From Lachnospiraceae bacterium (lineage in GTDB: Bacteria > Bacillota > Clostridia > Lachnospirales > Lachnospiraceae): a stretch of 40,368 nucleotides of DNA. The stretch lies in contig JAUNDG010000019.1 in NCBI GenBank assembly GCA_030526195.1, positions 4,925 through 45,292 on the forward strand. The letters run 5' to 3'. The notes under the pieces were generated by a model, which was given only the letters and a program-made list of their open reading frames with translations, ran no database searches and was not told the DNA's origin. Of the stretch, positions 6,833-14,974 are shown in pieces. The position numbers were made by a program, and so were the translations under genes. Position 1 is the first letter of the stretch; every line of letters starts with the position of its first letter.

Positions 6833-9043
6833 TCAGCCGACGCCGCCACCGAGGGTGTATCCGCGAGCCGCGCCTTCCAGTCTCTGCTGGGTGGATGTGG
6901 CGACGGCCGGTTCACCGCCGAGGATGAACATCATGTCGTTGTCGCCGACGACATTGGGTGCCGGGACGAACACTTCATTTTCTGAAATGGATTTATTCCT
7001 CAGATAGTTTTCGGCGTAGGCATTATTGGTTTCTTTTGCGGATACCAGCATCATGGCTGTCTTCCCGTAAAGGTGAGCCAGCTGGCCGCCGGCCAGGGCA
7101 TCCGGGAAGTTTTCATCGCGACCGGCTGCGAAGGCTGTCATGGTGGTGTAATTGCCCAGCTTTCTACCGACTGAAACAGCGGCTGTATCCGGATTAGACG
7201 CATTCATAAACTGATAATTGATCAGCGCCGATGTCTGGAAACGATCTTTGCCGCCAAGGCGGACTGCACTGAAACCAATCAGGTCAGCCTGGGCATAAAT
7301 CCGATCATTATTGATGGATTCTGAACCCAGAATGTAAACGCGGGCGAAGCGGCCTTCGCTGATGATGCTGCGGGCCTTGGCTGTCAGTTCGCCTTTGCCG
7401 TTGACCAGGAACATGGGAGCGCCCAAGGTGTAAGCCCAGGTTGAGGCTGACAGCGCATCGGCGGCCTTCTTACCGGTGGCCACGAAGCAGCAATTGGATC
7501 TGAAGATGCCCATATTGGCACCGGTAGCGTAAATAGCATCGGCTGTGGCATAACGATCGGCACCGCCGATACGTTCTACTGTGATGCCCATGCCCTGCAG
7601 CTGATTGATGACGTTCTGCTCAAATTCCATGCCGATGAGGTAGACGTGCTTAACGCTGCCACCCCAGGTATTCGTCATGAGATTCAGGATCGGATCCGGA
7701 ATCTTTGTAAGGCCTGACATCAACACCGGGATCTGCATAGCGCCGGCAAAGCCGGAAGCTGCCAGAGCATCCGGGAATTTCTTACCGGTCACCATGACGG
7801 CCTCTGTCGGTTTTTCCCCTCGGAAAGCCCGTTCGGCAATGGCGGCGCAGGTGGCATAACGGTCACTACCGGCCAGTCGATTTGATGAGAAGCCACGGCA
7901 ATAAAGCACACTGCCATCAGCCGGTGCGGTGGAATAGTAAGGGAATTCCGCGTAAGGATTATCGCTGCTTGTGAGATAACGCACCTCATAATCTTCCGTT
8001 GTCAGCGCCTTAATATCAATACGCTCACCCTCATTATATGTGCGCACTACCGGAGTGTTGCTGTCAGGATAGTAGAACTGGACCGAAATCTTTCTCTGAT
8101 TCGGCACCAGGTTGACAAATCTATCTCTACTGTTGTTATATTTCGAGTATGATTTTACCTCTGCAGTAGCCGCAGTCTGGCCCATGTAACAGGTATACGC
8201 AGACTCCTCAAAAATAATGTTTTGGGTGGCATAGCCGGAAAGCGCACCGGTCGTCGGATGTTCAACCCGCAGCTCACCGCCTTTCAGAAAAATACCCGTC
8301 GAACTGCTTTGGAAATGAAGATACCCGCGAGATGACAAAAGACCGCCATTAAGAGTGGCCGTCCCGGCCTTATACTTATCGCCAACATAACCTGATGAGA
8401 GGATAACACCACTGGAGGGATTCGTCAGTGTGGACATGATCGACATCACACCACCATTCTGAACGTAACGGCCCAAACTTATGATACGGCTATTGGTTTT
8501 AATGGTCCCGCCGTTCAGAACAAAGGAACTGTCGTATGAAATATTAAGGTCATAGTTCTCATTGTTATCGCCAAGACCATTTTGGAACGTCAGATTACCG
8601 GACTGCCAGGTAACGGTGGCGCCATTTTTGATTTCCATACCACGACCGTAACCCGCTGAAAGGCTGGCATCCGTTGAGCCGGCACGGAAGGTCACATCCG
8701 CCTCGATATCCGCCATGCGGGCATCACCGGAATGAAAATAGTTTTCACCGATCAGGACCACGGTAAGCGGGATATTGGTATAAAATGAAGCCGCCCCCTG
8801 CTCATGAATGGACAGCCCCTTATAATTATCAAGCGTCAGCGTTCTGGTCGCCGCATCATAATGATAGGTGCCGCCTTCACGGCCGGTCCCTTCAGAATTT
8901 AAAAGGACATTGTGCGTGTTTAACCAGATTGCAGCCGTTTGTTCCTCAGCTGCCACTGTCTTTGCCGGCAACAGCGGCAAAAGCCCGATCATCATCACCA
9001 GAGCCAGCATGAGGCAGCTGCATTTCCGCAAGCATTTGTTCAT
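6833..9043 (-). CDS. Secreted cell-wall protein with three CW_binding_2 repeats
   Basis: This is a 736-residue secreted protein. A signal peptide (about 1-32, ending near VAAEE) is followed by about 300 residues of repeated short strands with many Gly/Asn (GNLTFQNG, LNGGTIKT, QNGGVMSI). This resembles the beta-helical carbohydrate-binding-like domain of clostridial surface proteins. The C-terminal half (about 360-736) holds three PF04122 repeats marked by RLAGSDRYAT, RIGGADRYAT and RLGGKDRFQT. In Clostridioides difficile these trimerise and hold the protein to an anionic wall polymer. I start at ATG 9043, 5 bases after a perfect AGGAGG; an ATG 24 bases upstream has no such site. A weak promoter may lie about 50 bases upstream (TGTACA, 16 bases, TAAAAT). 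Ligand and role are unknown. Confidence 0.88.
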   Translation of the reverse strand: MNKCLRKCSCLMLALVMMIGLLPLLPAKTVAAEEQTAAIWLNTHNVLLNSEGTGREGGTYHYDAATRTLTLDNYKGLSIHEQGAASFYTNIPLTVVLIGENYFHSGDARMADIEADVTFRAGSTDASLSAGYGRGMEIKNGATVTWQSGNLTFQNGLGDNNENYDLNISYDSSFVLNGGTIKTNSRIISLGRYVQNGGVMSIMSTLTNPSSGVILSSGYVGDKYKAGTATLNGGLLSSRGYLHFQSSSTGIFLKGGELRVEHPTTGALSGYATQNIIFEESAYTCYMGQTAATAEVKSYSKYNNSRDRFVNLVPNQRKISVQFYYPDSNTPVVRTYNEGERIDIKALTTEDYEVRYLTSSDNPYAEFPYYSTAPADGSVLYCRGFSSNRLAGSDRYATCAAIAERAFRGEKPTEAVMVTGKKFPDALAASGFAGAMQIPVLMSGLTKIPDPILNLMTNTWGGSVKHVYLIGMEFEQNVINQLQGMGITVERIGGADRYATADAIYATGANMGIFRSNCCFVATGKKAADALSASTWAYTLGAPMFLVNGKGELTAKARSIISEGRFARVYILGSESINNDRIYAQADLIGFSAVRLGGKDRFQTSALINYQFMNASNPDTAAVSVGRKLGNYTTMTAFAAGRDENFPDALAGGQLAHLYGKTAMMLVSAKETNNAYAENYLRNKSISENEVFVPAPNVVGDNDMMFILGGEPAVATSTQQRLEGAARGYTLGGGVG

Positions 9044-9123
9044 AAGATACCTCCTGAAAAAAGACATTTTCTTTCATTTTATCATCTTGCTTCAATATGT
9101 ACATCCTCCATTCGGCAGACATG

Positions 9124-9158
9124 GCATCGGGTTTGGGGCTTCAGCCCCATCCCGATGC
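9124..9158. repeat. GCATCGGG/CCCGATGC hairpin
   Basis: A stem of GCATCGGG with CCCGATGC, then GGGGCT with AGCCCC inside, loop of two bases. It is very stable and not followed by a T-run, so it fits the local GGCATCGG hairpin family better than a terminator. Confidence 0.65.
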
Positions 9159-9185
9159 ACTTATTGGCTTATTTTAAAGGGCGCT

Positions 9186-9222
9186 GGCATCGGAGCAAAA
9201 ATCCCTGGCAGATTCCGATGCC
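9186..9222. repeat. GGCATCGGA/TCCGATGCC hairpin
   Basis: A perfect 9-bp inverted repeat around a 19-base loop, sharing the GGCATCGG core with its neighbour at 9124-9158 and lying just beyond the metK terminator. Confidence 0.6.
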
Positions 9223-9231
9223 CAGAAACAA

Positions 9232-9261
9232 GAAAACGCCCCTTGCTTTCGCAAGGGGCGT
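9232..9261 (-). terminator. metK intrinsic terminator
   Basis: Perfect 11-bp stem (ACGCCCCTTGC with GCAAGGGGCGT) with a short loop. On the minus strand it is followed by TTTTCTTGTTTC. It lies about 100 bases after the metK stop. Confidence 0.85.
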
Positions 9262-9363
9262 CATGTGCATTCAAATATATGAAACCATTATTTGAATCAG
9301 GTCCGATTGAATCAAGCCAACCTCGATTCAACCCGGATATATTCTATAATCCGTTTCTTCCGA

Positions 9364-10545
9364 TTACAGATATTTCTTCAGATCTTCAACGCGGTCTGTA
9401 GCTTCCCACGGAAGTTCCACGTCAAGACGGCCGAAGTGACCGTAAGCAGCTGTCTGCTTGTAGATCGGTCTTCTCAGATCCAGCATCTTGATGATGCCGG
9501 CCGGACGCAGGTCGAAGTTTTCACGAACGATTTCAACCAGCTTTTCATTGGACAGCTTGCCTGTGCCGAAGGTGTCAACCATGACAGATGTGGGCTGAGC
9601 AACACCGATGGCGTAAGACAGCTGGATTTCGCACTTGTCGGCCAGGCCGGCAGCTACGATATTCTTGGCAACGTAACGAGCAGCGTAAGCAGCGGAACGG
9701 TCAACCTTTGTGCAGTCCTTACCGGAGAAAGCACCGCCGCCGTGACGAGCATAACCGCCGTATGTGTCAACGATGATCTTACGGCCTGTCAGACCGGCAT
9801 CGCCGTGCGGGCCACCGATCACGAAACGACCTGTCGGGTTGATGAAGAACTTAGTCTTGTCATCGATCATGTCAGCCGGCAGAGTTTCATCGAAGACATA
9901 TTTCTTGATGTCAGCGTGGATCTGTTCCTGTGTCACATCGGCATCATGCTGTGTGGACAGAACGACAGCTTCCAGTCTCTTCGGAGCGCCATTTTCATCA
10001 TATTCAACGGAGACCTGAGTCTTGCCGTCCGGACGCAGATACGGCAGAGTGCCGTCCTTACGAACCTTTGTCAGCTGCAGGGCCATCTTGTGGGCCAGAG
10101 CGATCGGATACGGCATCAGTTCCGGAGTTTCATTTGTGGCATAACCAAACATCATACCCTGGTCGCCGGCACCTGTGTCAAGGTCGTCAGTCATAGAACC
10201 GGCCTTGTGTTCCAGAGCCTTGTCAACGCCCATGGCGATATCGGCAGACTGCTTGTCAAGAGCGACCATAACGGCGCAGGAGTTGCCATCCAGACCCTTT
10301 TCACCGGCATCATAACCGATTTCAAGAACAGTCTGACGTACGATAGCCGGCACGTCCAGCTGAGCCTTTGTTGTGATTTCACCTGTGACGAGAACAAAGC
10401 CTGTGCAGGCAGCTGTTTCGCAGGCAACACGGCTCATCGGATCCTGTGCCATGCAGGCATCAAGGATAGCATCAGAAACAGCATCGCAGAGTTTATCCGG
10501 ATGGCCTTCTGTTACTGATTCAGAAGTAAATAAAAGCTTTTCCAT
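9364..10545 (-). CDS. metK: S-adenosylmethionine synthetase
   Basis: MetK makes S-adenosylmethionine from methionine and ATP in the cytoplasm. The 393-residue protein has the family's three-fold architecture and signature motifs: GHPDK near the N-terminus, [12 protein letters not shown] in the middle and [13 protein letters not shown] in the last domain. Length matches the family. ATG 10545 is chosen because AAAGGA lies 7 bases before it and the protein begins in the usual [14 protein letters not shown] way. An open frame extending further upstream runs through the riboswitch leader and is not coding. Expression is controlled by the SAM-I riboswitch and leader terminator at 10632-10784. Downstream termination is at 9232-9261. 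The gene appears to be a single-gene transcription unit. Confidence 0.98.
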   Translation of the reverse strand: MEKLLFTSESVTEGHPDKLCDAVSDAILDACMAQDPMSRVACETAACTGFVLVTGEITTKAQLDVPAIVRQTVLEIGYDAGEKGLDGNSCAVMVALDKQSADIAMGVDKALEHKAGSMTDDLDTGAGDQGMMFGYATNETPELMPYPIALAHKMALQLTKVRKDGTLPYLRPDGKTQVSVEYDENGAPKRLEAVVLSTQHDADVTQEQIHADIKKYVFDETLPADMIDDKTKFFINPTGRFVIGGPHGDAGLTGRKIIVDTYGGYARHGGGAFSGKDCTKVDRSAAYAARYVAKNIVAAGLADKCEIQLSYAIGVAQPTSVMVDTFGTGKLSNEKLVEIVRENFDLRPAGIIKMLDLRRPIYKQTAAYGHFGRLDVELPWEATDRVEDLKKYL

Positions 10546-10631
10546 TTTTAATTCCTTTCTTCGAAAATGGATCCCGGCCTTTCGGCCGCAACTGTAGTCT
10601 GACCCGCCGGTTTTCCGGTCCGGGCCGTAAT

Positions 10632-10660
10632 AAAAAGGTCCGCTGCAAACCAACGAACCT
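10632..10660 (-). terminator. Leader terminator of the metK SAM riboswitch
   Basis: On the minus strand AGGTTCGTT pairs with AGCGGACCT (two G-U pairs) and is followed by TTTTTATT. It lies just after the aptamer and about 85 bases before the metK start, so SAM binding most likely ends transcription here. Confidence 0.75.
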
Positions 10661-10675
10661 TCAGAATTTACAAAG

Positions 10676-10784
10676 TCCCTTATTGTTCGATCGCTCGCTC
10701 AGGTTGGCACCACTTCGCTTGCGCAAGAGGTTGCCGCGGCTTCACAGGCCCTTTGTGCCTCCACCGTCTCTTAATAAAGGTTAG
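10676..10784 (-). ncRNA. SAM-I (S-box) riboswitch
   Basis: On the minus strand the leader carries the S-box core in order: TTATTAAGAGACGGTGGAGG, GGGCCTGTGAAGCC, GCGGCAACC and GGTGCCAACCTG. A closing P1 helix forms between CCTTTATT at the 5' end and AATAAGGG at the 3' end. This matches the SAM-I consensus closely. It lies directly before metK, the classic target, with a terminator as expression platform, so high SAM should switch metK off. Confidence 0.93.
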
Positions 10785-10809
10785 CATGACCTTATTTATT
10801 TACCGTATA

Positions 10810-10838
10810 TTTTTACCAAACACTTCTCAGGGTGTCAA
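10810..10838 (-). promoter_or_regulatory. metK promoter
   Basis: Minus-strand TTGACA (10833-10838), 17 bases, then TAAAAA (10810-10815). The predicted start of transcription would be about 20 bases before the riboswitch aptamer. Confidence 0.6.
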
Positions 10839-11000
10839 GCGACAAATCCCGAATTCTGTTTCCGGCAAACAAACACCGTCCCTATGCCGTTTTCCGGGCC
10901 GGAATGCCGCAGCGCCTGTCTGAAACCGACAATATTACCGCCATCGCCGCCCACTTCCGGCTATATCAAGCGATGTCTCACCTTACTCGGCATCGGATGC

Positions 11001-11885
11001 CTATCCCTGCGCCGCCATAAGCAGCACCCTCAGGTCCTCCACCGTGAATTCATACTGCTTGCCGCAGAAGCCGCAGCCCAGTGACACACTCTTGCCGTCG
11101 TTGATCATGTCCTTGAGTTCCTCGCTGCCCAGCGCGATGAGGGCCTTGGTCACCCGGGAACGGGAGCAATTGCAGGCAAACTGTGTGGCCTGTGTCTCAT
11201 TGATCTCCAGATCCATATCCCCGAGAATGCTCGTGAGAATAGCTTCCGGTGTCATGCCGTCCCGCAGCATGGCCGTGACGGAGCTCACACCCGCCATTTT
11301 CTCCTCCAGACGGTCGATCAGCTCATCCGGACAATCCGGCATCAGCTGAATCATAAACCCGCCGGCCTCGCGCACCTCATTTTTTTCACGATCCATCAGA
11401 ACGCCCAGCGCCACAACGGAGGGCACCTGTTCGCTTTCCATAAAATAAGCCGTCAGATCCTCGGCGATCTCGCCGGTGCGGATGGCCACCTCGCCCACAT
11501 AGGGTTCTCTCAGACCCGTATCCCGAATAATGCGCAGGATACCCTGGCCCACGGCGCCGCCCACATCGAGCTTGCCCTGAGCATTCGGCGGCAGCATCAC
11601 GCCGGGTTCCTTCACGTAGCCCTTCACATTGCCGTGACTGTCAGCCGTCACGGTAATGCCGCCGATAGGCCCATTTCCGTCGAAAATGATGGTTAAGAGG
11701 TCATCGTCATTTTTCATCATCACACCCATCATGGCGCCGGCGGTCAGTGTCCGGCCAAGAGCCGCGGATGCCACCGGGCTCAGATCATGGATGCGCCGGG
11801 CCTCCTCGGTGAGGTCCCGTGTGGTTGCCGCAAAGGCGCGGATCATGCCGTCGCCGGCGGTTGCTCTTACAATATAATCACTCAT
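11001..11885 (-). CDS. hslO: Redox-regulated chaperone Hsp33
   Basis: Hsp33 is a cytosolic holdase chaperone switched on by oxidation of a zinc-bound cysteine centre. The 294-residue protein ends with the diagnostic zinc motif: C238-x-C240 and C271-x-x-C274 (FACNC and GCGFCG). Length matches bacterial Hsp33. The N-terminal domain carries the typical LGRTLTAGAMM stretch. ATG 11885 overlaps the stop of the radical SAM gene by 8 bases and has AAAGGGG 7 bases upstream, so the two genes are translated together. Functional assignment rests on the intact cysteine switch. Confidence 0.96.
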   Translation of the reverse strand: MSDYIVRATAGDGMIRAFAATTRDLTEEARRIHDLSPVASAALGRTLTAGAMMGVMMKNDDDLLTIIFDGNGPIGGITVTADSHGNVKGYVKEPGVMLPPNAQGKLDVGGAVGQGILRIIRDTGLREPYVGEVAIRTGEIAEDLTAYFMESEQVPSVVALGVLMDREKNEVREAGGFMIQLMPDCPDELIDRLEEKMAGVSSVTAMLRDGMTPEAILTSILGDMDLEINETQATQFACNCSRSRVTKALIALGSEELKDMINDGKSVSLGCGFCGKQYEFTVEDLRVLLMAAQG

Positions 11886-12798
11886 GGGTGATCCCCTTTC
11901 CGTCAAAGGCAGGAATAAAACTCTCCCCCACCGTGCTGCCCTCCTGGTAAAAGGCATTGGTGATGCCCATATCAAGCGCGGCCTTCATGACTTTTGCGTA
12001 TTCTCGTTTTGTCAGCGTGCGCCCCAGCTCCGGAAAATGGCTCTCGATCCCGGGCATCGGGGTGTACTGGTTCATCAGGCTGATGAAAATGCTGTCGCCA
12101 AAGCGCTCTTTCAGGTGCTCCAGAATGGCGATGGCCCCCTTCGTGTGCCCCGGCATAATGAGATGCCGCACGATCACGCCCCGCTTCATCAGTCCATTTT
12201 CGAAAATGGGCGGGCCGGCCAGCCTGACCATTTCCGCGATCGCCGCCGTCGCTACCTCGAAGTAATCCGGTGCTTTGGCGTAGCGATCCGCCGTGTCATT
12301 TTCATAAAATTTAAGATCCGGCAGGAAAATGTCCACCGTGTCCGCCAGCATCCGCACGGTTTCCACCTGCTCGTAGCTGCCCGTGTTGTACACAATGGGC
12401 AGATCAAGGCCCCGCTGCCGACTCATGGCCACCGCCTCAACGATGGAGGGCACAAAGTGGGTCGGCGTCACCAGATTGATGTTGTGAGCCCCCTGGTCCT
12501 TCAGCTTTAAGAAAATGGCGCTGAGTTCCTCGATGGTTATCTCACTGCCGCTTTTGCCCAGAGCGATGGGCCGGTTCTGGCAGAAAATGCAGCCCAGCGG
12601 GCAGCCGGAGAAGAACACCGTCCCGGACCCGTTTGTGCCGGAGATGCAGGGCTCTTCCCACATATGAAGAGCAGCCCGGGCGGCTGTGATCTTGTTCGTC
12701 ATACCGCATCGGCCTGCTCTTAAAGTTCGATCAATGCCGCAATTTCTGGCGCAAAGGCGGCAATTCTTATAGGATGATTCTGTTTGTGTCATGTCCAT
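11878..12798 (-). CDS. PflX-like radical SAM protein
   Basis: This is a 306-residue radical SAM protein of the COG1313 (PflX) type, related to pyruvate formate-lyase activating enzyme. The 4Fe-4S/SAM motif is C66-x3-C70-x2-C73 (SGCPLGCIFC). Additional N-terminal cysteines at 13, 16, 20 and 31 (CRLCARNCG) probably hold a second cluster. No pyruvate formate-lyase gene is nearby, and the substrate of this branch is, as far as I know, not settled. The start is uncertain: ATG at 12798 or 12792, neither with a clear ribosome binding site. It overlaps hslO by 8 bases. The gene is unusually dense in the GAAAATG/CATTTTC word discussed under findings, including a 16-bp palindrome at 12194-12209. Confidence 0.88.
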   Translation of the reverse strand: MDMTQTESSYKNCRLCARNCGIDRTLRAGRCGMTNKITAARAALHMWEEPCISGTNGSGTVFFSGCPLGCIFCQNRPIALGKSGSEITIEELSAIFLKLKDQGAHNINLVTPTHFVPSIVEAVAMSRQRGLDLPIVYNTGSYEQVETVRMLADTVDIFLPDLKFYENDTADRYAKAPDYFEVATAAIAEMVRLAGPPIFENGLMKRGVIVRHLIMPGHTKGAIAILEHLKERFGDSIFISLMNQYTPMPGIESHFPELGRTLTKREYAKVMKAALDMGITNAFYQEGSTVGESFIPAFDGKGITHE

Positions 12799-12938
12799 TC
12801 ATACGTGCGCCGCGGTTTCTCAAACCGATCATCATCGACCCCGGGTCGGTACCGGGTGGCTGAGTTAACCGCACCTTGACCCGGTCAATAAGAAAATGCC
12901 CTGCTCCGACATCACATCGGATAGGTTCTGTGTCATAA

Positions 12939-14231
12939 TCAACCGGCGGTCAGCTTGAATTTCTGGATTTCCCGTTCTGTTTCCACCTCTTCGATCTCAG
13001 CGCCGAGGATGCGCAGTTTCTTGTCCAGATCCTCGTAGCCTCTCTTGATATACTCGATATCGTCGATGATCGTGAAGCCCTCCGCTGCCATACCGGCAAT
13101 GACCATAGCGGCCCCGGCTCTCAGGTCCGGTGCGGAAATACGGGCGGCAGTCAGACCCTCCACGCCATCGATGATGGCGGTGTTGCCCTCGACCTTGATC
13201 TGGGCCCCCATACGGGTCATTTCATCCACATATTTAAAGCGATTTTCGAAAATGCTTTCCGTTACGACACTGGTGCCTTCCGATAAGGACAGCAGCACCG
13301 CGATCTGCGGCTGCATATCGGTGGGATAACCCGGATAGGGCTGTGTCTTGACGTGTGTTCTCCGCAGACGTCTCTTGGCCACGACACGCAGAGAGTCATC
13401 GCCCTCTTCGATCTCGCAGCCGATTTCCATCAGCTTGGCGGTGATGGCTTCCAGATGACGCGGAATCACGTTGCGCACCACCACGTCGCCGCGGGTGGCG
13501 GCAGCGGCCATCATGTAAGTCCCGGCCTCGATCATATCCGGCACGATGGAATAAGTGCAGCCATGGAGCTTTTCAACACCGCGGATACGGATCACATCGG
13601 TGCCGGCCCCTTTGATGTTGGCCCCCATGCTGTTGAGGAAGTTGGCCACGTCAACCACGTGGGGTTCCTTGGCCACGTTCTCAATGGTGGTCAGACCCTC
13701 TGACCGGCAGGCAGCCATCATGATGTTGATGGTGGCACCGACAGAGACGGTATCCAGGAAAATGTGAGCGCCATGCATATGGGAGCAGTTGGCGATCACC
13801 TTCCCGTACTTAATATCAACATTAGCCCCAATGGCCCGGAAGCCCTTGAGGTGCTGATCGATGGGACGGGAGCCGATATTACAGCCACCGGGAAGCGGAA
13901 CCTCCGCCTTGCTGCATTTCCCCAGCAAAGCCCCGATCAGGTAATAAGATGCCCGGATCTTTTTGATGCATTCATAACCGACCGCACAATCACAGATTGT
14001 GGAGCCGTTGATCCGCACAGTATGACGGTCCACACGATCGACCTGAGCGCCGATATTGCGGATCGCCTCCAGAAGCACATTGGTATCATTCACATCCGGC
14101 AGATTTTCCAGCGTGACAGTTTCGTCCGTCATAATAGCTGCGGAAATGATGGGCAGAGCTGCATTCTTGGCCCCGGCTATATCCACTTCCCCAACCAGCG
14201 GAATCCCGCCTTTGATAATATACTGTTTCAT
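12939..14231 (-). CDS. murA: UDP-N-acetylglucosamine 1-carboxyvinyltransferase
   Basis: MurA transfers enolpyruvate from PEP to UDP-GlcNAc, the first committed step of peptidoglycan synthesis. The 430-residue protein shows the family's two-domain inside-out barrel sequence with K22 (GAKNAA), the PEP-binding and fosfomycin-target cysteine C117 in GGCNIGSRP, and SEGTSVVTESIFENRF in the C-terminal half. Presence of the cysteine, not aspartate, predicts fosfomycin sensitivity of this copy. Firmicutes often carry two murA paralogues; which one this is cannot be told here. It has its own promoter at 14274-14302. TGAGG lies a few bases before the ATG. Confidence 0.96.
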   Translation of the reverse strand: MKQYIIKGGIPLVGEVDIAGAKNAALPIISAAIMTDETVTLENLPDVNDTNVLLEAIRNIGAQVDRVDRHTVRINGSTICDCAVGYECIKKIRASYYLIGALLGKCSKAEVPLPGGCNIGSRPIDQHLKGFRAIGANVDIKYGKVIANCSHMHGAHIFLDTVSVGATINIMMAACRSEGLTTIENVAKEPHVVDVANFLNSMGANIKGAGTDVIRIRGVEKLHGCTYSIVPDMIEAGTYMMAAAATRGDVVVRNVIPRHLEAITAKLMEIGCEIEEGDDSLRVVAKRRLRRTHVKTQPYPGYPTDMQPQIAVLLSLSEGTSVVTESIFENRFKYVDEMTRMGAQIKVEGNTAIIDGVEGLTAARISAPDLRAGAAMVIAGMAAEGFTIIDDIEYIKRGYEDLDKKLRILGAEIEEVETEREIQKFKLTAG

Positions 14232-14273
14232 ATAACCTCAGTTTTTGCGCGCATGATGCACGATGATGTTTTT

Positions 14274-14302
14274 ATTGTAGAGCATGTGTATCTCTTTGTA
14301 AA
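14274..14302 (-). promoter_or_regulatory. murA promoter
   Basis: Minus-strand TTTACA (14297-14302), exactly 17 bases, then TACAAT (14274-14279): five of six consensus bases in both hexamers. The 5' untranslated region would be about 35 bases. Confidence 0.65.
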
Positions 14303-14318
14303 CAATATTTAACATTTT

Positions 14319-14948
14319 CTAAACTTTGGTCGTCGAACTATTACGGAATTTAGCACGCTTTTCAAGCGTTCTTTTCTTCTTTTTCTGATTCTTACGCACA
14401 CTATATCCGAATTTTCCGATATATTTTCCAAGGGCGTGATACTCCCCGTGGGAGTAAACCAGAGGGTGCGACTTGTTGAAACAAAAACGCCCGTTCTCGT
14501 TGATGTACTGTTCATCGGCGTGAACAGCCACCACCTCCGCGATGAACATAGTGTGGGACCCCAGATCTTTGCTCTCCTTCACCACACATTCCAGGCAGAT
14601 CGGCGAAGCGGCGCACATGGGGCAATCCATGTGGGTGGCCTCCTCCTTTTCCAGCTTCATGGTGACCCATTTATCCTCATCCCGACCGGAACGGACACCG
14701 CAGTAGTCCGTGGCCAGAGCCATCTCCTCCGTGGTGGTGTTCACCACAAAACAGCCGGTCTCCATGATGGTCTCGTAGGTGAGACGGGATTTCCTCACGG
14801 AAATGCTCAGCATGACGGGATCCGAGCAGATCGTGCCGGCCCAGGCCGCTGTCATCAGATTATCCTGCCCCGCCTTGCTGCGGGTGCTGACAAGGACCGC
14901 CGGCAGCGGATACAGCATATTGCCGGGCTTCCATTCCTGTTTTGCCAT
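14319..14948 (-). CDS. Flavin reductase / flavoredoxin family protein
   Basis: This 209-residue protein belongs to the FMN-binding split-barrel flavin reductase family (DIM6/NTAB, flavoredoxin-like), which reduces flavin or acts as an FMN redox carrier. Seen in the sequence: the N-terminal PLPAVLVSTRSKAGQDNLMTA-like FMN-binding start, ISVRKSRLTYE, FVVNTTTEEMA and the HTMFIAEVVAVHAD strand near the C-terminus. A lysine-rich tail (KNQKKKKRTLEKR) follows the domain and is not usual for the family. Cysteines cluster at about 109-120 (CPMC, CLEC) and could be redox active. It starts 26 bp after the pyrophosphatase stop with GAGG 7 bases upstream, so it is probably co-transcribed with it. Substrate unknown. 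Confidence 0.88.
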   Translation of the reverse strand: MAKQEWKPGNMLYPLPAVLVSTRSKAGQDNLMTAAWAGTICSDPVMLSISVRKSRLTYETIMETGCFVVNTTTEEMALATDYCGVRSGRDEDKWVTMKLEKEEATHMDCPMCAASPICLECVVKESKDLGSHTMFIAEVVAVHADEQYINENGRFCFNKSHPLVYSHGEYHALGKYIGKFGYSVRKNQKKKKRTLEKRAKFRNSSTTKV

Positions 14949-14974
14949 AAGTATGCCTCATTTTCTCATAAGAA

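Larger units (their letters stand above)
9044..9363. other. Hairpin-rich spacer between metK and the CW_binding_2 gene
   Basis: These 320 bases hold the metK terminator (9232-9261), two further hairpins built on GGCATCGG (9124-9158 and 9186-9222) and about 100 bases of AT-rich sequence before the metK stop. No gene is seen. Confidence 0.75.
10546..11000. other. metK leader and promoter region
   Basis: Apart from the riboswitch, leader terminator and promoter listed separately, this spacer holds about 150 bases (10840-10990) with no recognisable feature, and a GGCATCGGATGCC palindrome at 10989-11001 touching the hslO stop. Confidence 0.7.

Noticed and set aside
9292-10518. Long plus-strand frame opposite metK
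   Set aside because: It is antisense to a fully recognised metK. Such frames arise from codon bias, as does the similar one opposite the MsmX-type ATPase gene (29305-30147).
10546-10653. N-terminal extension of metK
   Set aside because: The extra codons fall in the riboswitch leader and include its terminator stem; the ATG at 10545 has the ribosome binding site.
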